This document shows, one piece after another, positions 23,093 through 34,500 of a DNA stretch of 64,000 nucleotides (position 1 is its first letter; each line of letters begins with the position of its first letter). Source of the DNA: Scolanthus callimorphus (Eukaryota; Cnidaria; Anthozoa; Actiniaria; Edwardsiidae); contig JAWWUD010000109.1 of the NCBI GenBank assembly GCA_033964015.1, forward strand, positions 310,001-374,000. Direction: 5' to 3'. A model generated the notes under the pieces. It did not search any database. It worked only from the letters and a program-made list of their open reading frames with translations, and had not been told where the DNA came from. Made by a program: the position numbers and the translations under genes.

Positions 23093-24569
23093 GCATACAA
23101 CGTTCTTCGAAGTTGGTCTTTCATTATCCGTGGACTAAAATCTGGAATTCAAAATTTGTCAAATTTGTGACGTCACACTTTTGGACTCTATTATGCCACC
23201 CTTGGGCATCGTCATATTTCCATTACAAATCTAACAATAAATATATTGTATATACGGTTGGCACATGTAGACGAACAGTAAATAGCGCTATAGGAAGTAA
23301 TAAAAGTAGAAGTAGTTACAATAAGGCTACAAAGTGTCGCAGAACTAGCAAGCGATCAATAAGCAGCGAAAAAGAAATAAGCAACAACAGCCGCTCCATC
23401 AAAACTCTCTGAAACACGCGACAAGCCTGCTCTGTCGGCTCGTTGGTTAGCTTATAATTGGTTTGGCTCTCTTAAGAAAATATAAAACACAAAAAGATCG
23501 AAAAATCACATCGTAAACCAAGCCAAATAGTAGAGAATCAAAGAGGTGTCATTGGTCAACTCCTCAGGGCAATCTCGCGATTTACTCGTGGATATCTGAT
23601 GACGTCATCAATGACGTAAAATGGTGACGTCATCGATGACATCATACACGTGATAAACGTCATAACCAAAAGAAAGGCAGCCGTAACGCACACCCCCCCC
23701 CCCCCCCCCCCCCCCCCCCGTTTCTCGAACTCTGATTGGCTCACAGCCATGGGTACCACACAAAATGTACTCAAAATTTAACGCGGACACAACATTTTGA
23801 CCTCTTTATTAGTCATTCCGTGGTATATAAGAGGACATACCACGGAAAATCAGAGGACATTTGTTAACCATCAGCTCGATTATACACGAAAATACTCCAA
23901 ATTTGTATTGATCTAGCAGTTAAAAGGTTAGTTAAAAAACGTAGACGATTATTTTGTTGGGTTATTGCCTCGAATCTCGGTAATTAACTCTAACTTTTAA
24001 AGCTTTTCAAGAGTAGAAAGCAAAAATATCTTTACTATTTTACTATTAATATAAAATTTATAAAATCGTTAATTATTTGTCAGAAACTGGTTTTGTCATG
24101 TCGGTAAGTTCTAGTCCGTCAGAATTTTATAGAACCACCCAGTTTCGTTTAACAAATGTCCTCTGATTTTGCCTCGTGAGTCCACAACATTTTGACCACT
24201 TTATTACGTCATTCCGTGGTATATAAGAGGTCATACCAGGGAAAATCAGTGGACATTTGTTTTATACCACAACAAAAAGGCAAAAATAAATGCGAAAACA
24301 GCGCGCGCGCAGCCAAACGGTGTTTTCGTTGGTTCTTTTTAGCGCGCGCGCTGATGATGATTTTGTGGTATAAATCAAAATGAATGACACTAAGGTGAAC
24401 TCCAAAAGTGTCTCAGAGATTTTTTGTACGTTCAATATTTTTGGTGCATTAATATGAAGTAACAGAAAAAGCTCGGACTGAAAGAAAAGTCGTCAAAACA
24501 TTGGAACAAAAAAACATTTTAAAAATCGCTGGCACATTTTGTAGCCCACCTTTGGGTCACTCAAAGTTG

Positions 24570-24722
24570 TGCCTCGCCGCGACTGTGACGCGATTACGCG
24601 AATTCAGGTCATTTCGTATCTACAGCAGGCCAGGTTCCGTGCCGCGACCGTGCGCCGCGCCGTGTCGCGACACTTTTAACAGCCATACGAGTCTGCTCTA
24701 TTCCAAACCGCGGACAGCACAC
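24570..24722. mobile_element. MITE copy related to 38269-38442
   Basis: Shares TATCTACAGCAGGCCAGGTT, CCGCGCCGTGTC and the ACTTTT(A/C)ACAG(C/T)CATACGA end with the more complete copy at 38269-38442. Confidence 0.75.
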
Positions 24723-25228
24723 AGTCAGTGTCCGTCGTCTTTATTCAAGGGTCTTATCGCGAGGATGTATACTGCTTCTCGGATCCCTCTTTGAAACCAC
24801 CTCTCTATTCTAGATAATAGAGGAGAAGGTGCTGTCTTTGCTGGTACCTTCACGTCTTCTCGGATAAGGACGTAAAACCGTAGGTCCCGCACGCAACGGA
24901 AGAAGAGCCACCTAGTGGAATCCGATTTGCGTAACCCATTATTATTATTATTATTATTAATTGTGGTAATAATTGAAGCAATGGCCACGCCTTTGTGGAG
25001 TACTGGGATTATTTTCTCTTGGTTTCTACTATCAGCAATCACTAATCAGGCTAGGCTGTATGCTGAGTATGATATCAGGAATGTCCCCGATTTTTGACTG
25101 AGTTCCTATTTCTATCTTACACTCCCACGTTTTATTTCTTCGCCTAAAATCTCTCACGGCTATTTTAGGCACATATTGCGTTGCGTCACGCATAATTTGT
25201 TATTCATTTTACATTTCAGCTACAATTA

Positions 25229-25461
25229 CGGTAGTTGCTCAGCAACTAAAGGGGACTGCAGCGCGCTTCGGGGGTTCGGGGGCCACTTGCCATGCGCGGA
25301 ACTGGTGAGAGTATACCGTTAGAATATTTTGCATACTGAAAGAAGAACCCAAGCGGAACTGGGTGTTCGCTCCCTTTTGAAAGCTGCTTGAAATAATCCC
25401 AAAAGGACTTTAGAAGTACAATCGCGACGACAAGAACCTTCATCTGGAATTCTCATTTGTC
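25229..25461 (+). promoter_or_regulatory. Gene C proximal promoter / 5' UTR conserved with gene B
   Basis: CGGTAGTTGCT, GAATATTTT, CCCAAGCGGAACT and CGACAAGAACC occur in the same order as at 11246-11450, followed by a shared TCATGGAG start context. Confidence 0.6.
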
Positions 25462-25528
25462 ATGGAGATCCGCATTGGTTTGCTTTTCCTAGGATTAGCC
25501 TTAATTTGCTCGCAGCTCCCAGGTTCAC
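25462..25528 (+). CDS. Gene C exon 1: signal peptide
   Basis: 67 nt, phase 1, encoding MEIRIGLLFLGLALICSQLP. Same length and start context as gene B exon 1. Confidence 0.88.
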
Positions 25529-28500
25529 GTAAGTTATGAGAGTTGTTTCGTTTGTCAGTTTATAGACGAGGTTCATTCGCTTGCGAAACTGGCGCCCAAC
25601 TGAATCTTAATGGCATTTATCAGATAAAAATGTAAAAGCTGAGAATTGTTTTACATTTCCTCCGACAGTTGCTGCAAGTAATGACATAAAGATATCGGCA
25701 AACCCTCCCCTGATGTGGGTGTCTAGAGAAATCATGATCACTTCTGACACTGTGAGGGTGAACCTTCGATGGGTCTACGAAACAGGTCCAGATACAGTGT
25801 TGCTTCTAGCGGTTAACTTAGTTATAAATGGAATTGAAGACGTTTTACTAGTCAATGCCCCACAAGGAACAAGCGTTGTGTATCAGAATAATGCTGGAAG
25901 CTTTTATAGTTCCAGCGTTTCCTTCGCAAAACCTCAAGGTGGCATTGGACGTGGAAGTGTTACGCTTACTATATTGAATGTTAAGAATATGGGTGTAGAT
26001 AAAAATGGTAATGCTGTCAAGCCCGCCGATAAAGACATTTATGGGTACAAAGTTACAATTACAGACGGAGGTGGGCACACAAAATCGTCGGAAGAGGTTC
26101 CACTGAGAGTTTATGGTAAGTAGAAGACTCTGTAAGAGTTGTTACGCATTGTTGAAGAATTGTTGAACATTTTGTTAAAAAAGCTATCGCAGTATTTTAT
26201 GAACGATCCATGAGAGGCAGTCGCTTTAAATGAAATTCACTCGAACTTGAGAGTGATATGAGGGGGATATGAGTTACGACTGTCATAAGTAATAAATATT
26301 TGAAATGCTCCGTAATCGAGGTTGAAAAAGAGTCGTATTAACTCGCGTGCATCGCAGAGCGAGGGAGACTAACTGTGCGTGCATATTATAAGCTATGTAT
26401 GCAAATCAAGCATTTGGATGCAGGTTTCTAGATTTCTCTGTTCTTTCCATCTCATGGATAAGTCCTTTTCGCACGGGATAAACAAGTGCCGCACTTTGAT
26501 GTAAATTCCATAAGCTTGTTTATCTTAGTATGTGTCAAATGGTGTTTTGCCAAGAACAAAATTACATCGCAAACATACCTACTGACAGATATCTGCAAAT
26601 ATTAATTTGTCGCCATCTCAAAACAAGAATAATAAATAACACGCGATGCCAGCATCGCTCAGTAGAAATCTAATTCCTGAGAGAGTTCTTATATGAATTT
26701 TATCGAATGGTAGTTTTTGACTAATAATTTGATGATTTCTTTGCAGTATGTTTAAAATATTAAACACATCTACCTGTGCCTGCCTGTTTATACACTTTAT
26801 GTGCCGCTTTAAAGCTGATTGCGAACAATGGTTCGCCTGCTGGTTTTTGCTTTAATCTCAGGGACGGCGGAGCTACAAGTTTTCATACATTTTCACTAAA
26901 CTCACCCCCCCCCCCCCCCCCCCCCATCTTGCTATACAATCTTACTAATGAGCCCCCAAATTTGAAAACTGTTCCGCCGTCCTTGAATCTGAAGCTACAG
27001 TCAAGTCGACCCCCTCTTGCATATAGCCCACGCCTGAATGCTGTGATGTTAGCTATGAGAGCTAATTGTTTTCTAGAATAGTGAGCCGGTGATTTTACTG
27101 TTGGCATACTTTTCAATATTTTTGTTGATATAAAGACACAGCTAGCCCAGGTTGGGGCGGGGCACCCAAAGAGAAGAAGCTAGCGCAAAACACCTTTAAA
27201 TATTACCTTATGGTGTATGTGCACATCAAAAGGCCAGACAATGGTATGTTTTATTCCTAATAGTTTGTTTTTCTGTTCGGATTTGCTAGCTCAGAGTCTA
27301 AGGATCCAAAAAATATTGGATTACAGGGGCGGTTTGGAAAGGGGGAGCATTTCTGGTTTGAAGAGCCAAATTTGTCAGTAGGGCTACTATAGAACCTTGT
27401 CTTTAGGGCTACATTTTACCTTTTTGTATTGCAAAAGGGGTTGTGTCTGCACCCAAAGCACCACCACTGGATCCGCCACTGAAAAAGCAGCTTTTCTGAA
27501 AATACCAGGCAGAAATTGGTATCCGAAAATTCTAGGCAACCTTTTTACCTGTAGATTTTGCCAAAAATTTTGCAAGTTCCACGTTTTCATGTAGTTCGAA
27601 AATCCTAGGAGACACAGCACAAACAAAACAAAAATGCTACAGCTAGTCGAGGTGGGAAGAATTGCATAGAACAATTACATTATAAAAGAGGCATTTCTTT
27701 CAAAAAAGAGTTTTGTATCCTGTCAAAAAAATCACTTCCACCCTGAATTGTGAATACTCCTTGAATAGAACCGATGACATATGAGTGTAAACAAGTCTAA
27801 GGTCAAGTATGGTTTAGTTATTATTTGCCTTAAACCATCACCGTCCTACATGTAAGTGTTGCTGACAGATAAGAACATAAATAGCGCCCTCTATTGAAAG
27901 GAATGTCCACAGTCCCTTGTTTTGGTGTTTTCTCCTCCATGCTTGTTACACGACACCTACAATGTAGACTCTCTTGTGGGCTGGAAATGCGAGCACTCAA
28001 ACAAAGGAACGAACTACAATGTAGGACTAGGACTTTCTCTCGATTTGCAAACTACTGCAGTTCAATTTTGTACCTATTTAAATAACATTTTTTCCATTTT
28101 CTTTTTGCATATACAGACAAGCTTGTTATCACAAAGATAACACCTGATACAACTGTGAATAAATTGTCAAGTACGCCAGTCCCTATGATTTGTACAGTAA
28201 CAGGCAAGCCAACTCCCAACATAACATGGACAAAGAACGGGACCTCTTCGTTTTCCAAAAATAATCATCATTCACATTGACAGTCAATGGATCAGCAAAT
28301 ACTGGGGTATACTACTGCAATGCCAACAATGAAGTTGAATCCATCAGAAGACCTGTTTTCATTCAATACCTTGAAAGTGAATGTACCAGTAAGTCAAATT
28401 TAGTTTATTATATGTTCAGTTCAAGGGAAGGGTCCACTGATTACACTACAATTAAAGATCTAGAGTTTCAGCACAGGTGAGAGTTATGTTTGCCCTTGTG

Positions 28501-31500
28501 ACTCATTCTCGCACAATACAAGTATATTCAAGAGTTTTGACATACAAGTTGGCAAAAGTTACTTTATGGGTCCAGAAACACAGAATCAAAGAAAATCCTG
28601 CCTAGCCGATCACTTGTACTGTATACATCTATACACGACTCGGCTTCTCAAAAACAATCAAGAGCAAGGAAGATTTTTTGGTAACTCTTGAAAACATTTT
28701 GGGAGACCAACCTAAGAAAGAAGAGCTCACTGCTGTTCTTAGATTGTAACCCCTGTGAAATATCAGAGAGTTGAGCAGCAACACACAATCATTTGAAATT
28801 TAACATTGCAAAGCGAAGGAAAGGGGTCATTTCGTTAATTCCATCCCCTTTATAGAATGACAAACCAGCTAGTAAATATATCAGAATGCGAGTAAGCATG
28901 TGCAGGGCCAGATATCACCTTGTAACTCATGGGAGAAAAGAAAGAAAGGGGAGAGGGCAAGGGGACAATGAAGGGAGAACCCTTTTTTCTGTATCCCCCA
29001 AAGAGGGACCTCTTTTCATGTAAATGCCATGTGGTTTCTTTGACAAATGTCTGCAACCTGCAGAGTGCAGAGGAAATGATTCACAAGATCTCCAAATTAA
29101 TTAATAGAACTTTAAAGCTGTCATGGCTTCACATGGCTTCATGTCCATCATAATGCATTGAACATGAAAACCTTTCATCCTTCTAAACCGAGTGTGCAAC
29201 AATGTGCAAACGTTTGATATGAATGACAATGGTCCCATATTTTTATATAATGTATAAGTTGTCTGGGTATGGTAACATATCCATCCAAGTGCTGTTACAC
29301 TACATCTGGTGCATAGCTGCTGCCTTTTAAAAAAAGGGAGGTTACATTGCATTGTGCATTGTAAGAGCACAAAGGCCCATAAAATACTCCTAAAACATCT
29401 TATTACTGCATTATTATATATATTGTTGCTGTTGTTGTTAAAACTAGGAATATTCACGTGCAAAAAAATTTCTCCATCAGGTTCCAGTAGTTGTACTGAA
29501 GTGGGAATAGAGTTTACATCCCGTTTCTGGAACTCTAAATATGAGAGACATGAAGATCAAGATACAAAAGGATTTATGCGGAAATTATCTGATGCAGTAA
29601 GTACTAACGGTAATGGCTGTTAGTTTGTATAAATCACAAGTCATAGAGGTTGTCCAACCATTTCCATTGTAACAAACCGATCGAATGGTTTGTGCCAAAT
29701 ATGCCAACCAGTTTGATGACCAAATAAGGTAACCAATTAAAACCAAAATGCAAATTAGCGAATGGTAAATGCCATTCCACCAAAATATTTTGTACCATAT
29801 GATGGGGATCAAACCTTTTTTCAACAGCAACAGCATTAACAAACAATTTTCTGGTCTGGTTCCAGAAAATATCTATCCCCATCCCCCACCACACGGAAGG
29901 GTGTTGAAAGTGGCCCACCCAGAATTTCCATACAAGACATCAAAATCTTTGACCCACCCCCTAGTGGTTGTTCTAGCGAGACAAGAAACCCAAACAGGAT
30001 TTAAAGGATGCTCTTTGGGATACTGACTTCATTCTGTTTGAAATTTCTTTGGAATAAAAGGCATGGGGAACATATATAAAAGCAGACAGACCAATGTACC
30101 ATTGTGGAGTAATACGATTCAGGTATGATGAGGCTTTTACTGTATTATTTGATGAATTTATTATTCCTGACGAAAATGATTCCGGTTGGTTATATGATGA
30201 ATTGTTGATGATGGTGGTAGTTACAGTACATTGTCGTAACCAGAGTTCGCTGGCTCCTCATGCTGTGCGGGAGGCTCTGTTCAGGGCTCAAATTAACAGT
30301 CTTAAGGTTGCAATTTTTCAACTTGTTTGGAGAGATTTAAAAGGGGTTTTATAGTTATTTGAGGCAATACCTCCAAAGGTGAGGTAAAACCACACTTGGC
30401 CCAAGTTTGGTGGTTGTACTTTGTTGTGGTGTCCAGATCCCTTTTCTGTTGGCCACGCGTGACGGTTGGCCAATGGTTTTCTGTACAATCTACAAATTTG
30501 TTCAAAAACTAAGTTAAGGTAATTCCCCTGAAATAAAACTTGTCATAGAATTTTTTTCTTAATTTGTCTATTTGCTATTTAGTATATAAGAAATGAAAAT
30601 ATGAAATAAAAAGAGGGGGGGCCCATGCTTGTTTAGAAACTGTGATTGTGCAAACATACCCCATTCTTAGTGCCAGAAGGCAATTTGTTCACTTTGGTAG
30701 GGGTTAAAAAGAAAAAATGACCCTCATATTTGGGGCATCACAGTTTTGTTTTGCTTTAAGGCTAATGCCCCATACCTTGGGGTGGGGTGGGGGGTCAATT
30801 GACAGGTGCATTATATACGTACAAACACCGAACTTGCAATAAAACTTCCCGTTCAGGCCTGTAGCCAGTGGGCGTTCCGAGGGTTCGCAAGCACCCCCCA
30901 CGCGACAAAAAGGTCCACAATTAAGGGTTTGAAAACATTGTTTCAGTGACTAAATGGGCCAAACAGAAGACTTCGGTCACTTTGGCATACAGCCAGTTTC
31001 GTATACTTGCTTCATTGGTCCGCTTTTTCTAGCACCCCGCCACAAAAATCCCTGGCTACGGGCCTGCCGTTGTTGCTTGTTTTACCTCCGCAAAGGAAAT
31101 TAGGTTTAGAACGAAATCAACTTCTCAATGGATTCCCTAGCTCGTGATTGGTCAAGTTCAGCACATTACTGAAAAGCAGGCAAGATGCTGGTAAACCAAA
31201 ATGGCAGACGACAAAGAGCTCTGCGAGCATGTTCAATTTTTCCTCCCTCAGGCTGTATCTGCAACTTGTTAAAATCCTGCGTACGCCCCTGCAAGGGATG
31301 GTCAAATGTATTGTTAATGTAGGGGCTTTTACCTTAGTGATGTGATGAGCTTGGTGGGTAGGAAATGGAAATATTCGCTTCGCGGAAGCTGATCGGGCGC
31401 CATCTTTGATTTTGAGACTCTCAATGAGAGGCACGATTTTTACGTCCGCCCGGGACCGATGACCTGTCATGTGCTCTTCGTGTAATTTCAGGAAACAAGG

Positions 31501-34500
31501 ACGAGTTAAACTTGGGATCTGTTTTTCCGAAGAAAAACGAAGACCCCCTTTTCGTTAAGCTTATTACAGAATTTTTCGATCGCTGTGATTTACTGGGGCC
31601 CGCAATCAACGGACAGCGGTTTTATTTCCACAGGGGAAAAGAGGCGGGAAAATCATATTTTCCTTCCCTCTTGTAGTGTTTTTGACTTCAGTAACTATAC
31701 TCATCCTCTCTCTTGGTCATTGAAGTCAAAAACACGCTAGGAAAGAAAATATACAAGGGCCTTCGTTTTTCCGTTTGGAATAACGAAGACCCCAAAATAG
31801 TCGAATATTATTACGTACATTCTCACTGGGTCCCATTGTGCCATATAAGATATGGGGAGAGGAGACCAGGGGGTCGTTTCTCGAAACGCCCGAAAACTTT
31901 TCGAGCACGATAAATTACCCGAAAAGCGTGCGGATGACGAATTTTGCGTTTCTCGAAACTCCCGAGGTTTTCGCGCCCGATAAAATTGCGTCATTTTTCG
32001 CCCCTTGATAAGGGGAGAAACCCTTCTCCCCTTAACTTTTTCGGGTTTCCGAAAATCCTCAGAATAGGAAAGAAAAATAACAAAATTAACTAAGATTTTT
32101 CACTCCTTTGCGACTTTATTTATCCCTCTAGTGCCTGCGAAGTTGAATTTCCCGAAAGTGCATGTTTCTTCTCGTAAAACAGCCATTTATGAAGGTGTCT
32201 TGCTTTGTTTCCAAAATTTATACCTTTGTCGCGTAAAATACACCAATCAGGTGCAAGCATCTCGCTTCTTGACCAATCAAATTCATTCTCTTGACAGTAG
32301 GCCTGTGAAATTTGACAAGGGGCTGTCAAACCTTTTTTGACATGTTGTAAACAAAGTACCAATGCATCTACAAGAATTCGGTGCAAAATGCTTGCTTTTT
32401 CGCACATTTTATCTAATTTCTTTTGGCATCGATGGAAATACCAACATGACGATACACTTTGTCCCCTGACAGCGACGAATCGATAAGTTTCCTATGTTTT
32501 CATTGTTTATTTATACAGAGTATTCGCAAAGTTTGGAAATTATAAATAATTTTGATTTCGGGTTCCTGATAATTTATCGGGGGTCATTGGGAGTTTCGAG
32601 AAACACTTTTCGTGACTCCTCGTGACTCGCCCGAAAAACCACCCGAAAAGTTTATCGGGCCCGAAAATATCGGGCGATTTCGAGAAACGACCCCCTTGCG
32701 GAGCCGATTATGGCAATGCACGTGAAGATAGGGAGGGTGGGAGCCGGAAAAAATATAAAAGGCACCACCAGGTCTGAGGGTAAGCACAACGAGACCCACA
32801 ACTAATACATGGCATCTTCCATAGACGCCATCCAGGCTCTCGTTCTCAAACCAACTGAATGACATTATGCACCGCTGGGACCCAGTGAGAACAGCGCTTG
32901 CTAATAAGAGTTGTATAGTGTACAGTGTCAAAGGCTTTACGTCATTACTAAACATTTAAAATCCATATTCTCTAGGCCAGGAAGCGTTGTAGCAGTGTTT
33001 GCACTCCAATCTCCAGATGGAAGCTTATCTTTTGAGCAGCTCACAGAACCTCTCAGAGAGGCTGTAAAAGACGGATACTTTGCTGGGGAGGAATGTAAAA
33101 CGTTTCTGGTCAATGCAACAGGTAAGCTGGTTGCAGCTGTTTTGAGTATTCTGCGAACTCTTGAGATCGATTTCAAACCGTCAAACCGCTTTATGACTTC
33201 CATACTTTGAAACCCTTTGGAATGCATAAGATTCAGTTATTCGCCATCCTAGTGAAATGCCCCAAGCCCAGCATCTTTTATTTAAGCAATAAAAGTACTT
33301 TCCGCGTGCTCTCTGCTTTCTTACAAACACGAGGGGGATGTTGGGAGAACTGATCAAAACTTCGGCTCGTGTCTTTCAAGTTTTATCAGTTCGACCAACA
33401 TTCCCCGAGTGTGTTTTTATTGCTTTTAGAAAATAACATACACACGCGCGACAGCGTTGCGTGACAATCGTGTTTCTCAGGTCTCTTACAAACACGCCTT
33501 TTAACCAATCAGAATGCGCACATTCACAATACAACATAGGTGTTATTTTCTAATATCTTTTTCTAAACAAATGGCCTAACTTACGGTCGGCTAAGACTCA
33601 AATTAGACCCGAGAGTTTGATTGACGGAAGCCAAAACGCCATTGGAAGTCGAACGCGAGAGTTCGCAGAATACTCAAAACTGCCTGCTGTAAAGTCCGAA
33701 ATGTGCCCTAAAGCTCTAGGTCTTTGGAGCAGATTTCAGATGAGTAGTGTCGAAAGTAAATCAGGCTTGTGCTTTCTATACTTTATCGGCGCAACAGACC
33801 ACGCATGATTTTTTTATTCTGAGAGACACGAGAACGTTGTAAAAACACAAGCCGCAGGCGAGTGATTTTAAAACGTTTCGAGTGTCTCTCCCAACATCAC
33901 AACTGCTCTATTTGCCGATAAAGTCATAGAAAATTATGCTCTAATGCTTTTTATAACATAGCGGGGGAAAACCATTAATAGCCAGCATAAATTTGGACCA
34001 ATCAGAGCGCGCGTTATGTCGTAGCTATATATTATAAATGCTCCTATTGGTAGTTGAGGTCGTCTTGGGTCTTTGTTTAGCCAGCTTACAACGAGAATGT
34101 GAAGAAAAACTAAAAACCCAAGATGCCCCATGAATGTATATGCTCACATTAAATACCCTTCAGTAAAACAGTTTTGTCATTTTGTTTAGGTCCGTCCGTC
34201 ATACCACCTATTGGCACTACTGCTTCTACTCCCACTGCTTCTACTACTGCTACTACTGAACCCCCAAGCACTGGACTGTCAGATGCAGCCCTATACGCCA
34301 TAATTGCCGTAGTGGCTATTGTGGTCATTATTGCAATTATTGTGATTGTTATCTGCATGTTAAAGAGAAAAAAGCCTGCGGGTAAGTCTTTGTATGATGT
34401 TGGACAGGCAAACAGTTTTTATCAGAACCGTATGATGGCCCGTATTGATACTTTGATGACCCTTATTGGTACTGTACGAGGACCTATATTTTTTAGTGTC

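Larger units (their letters stand above)
22037..25228. other. Intergenic region between genes B and C
   Basis: No gene seen. It holds a foldback element (22900-23092), a 27-C run (about 23693-23719), two copies of ACATTTTGACCWCTTTATTA with CCGTGGTATATAAGAGG (23793 and 24186), a MITE related to 38269-38442, and a short ATT microsatellite (24937-24958). Confidence 0.7.

Noticed and set aside
31117..31470. 117-codon minus-strand frame in the gene C SEA intron
   Set aside because: No recognisable motif, in a repeat-rich intron, and no matching splice or paralog support.
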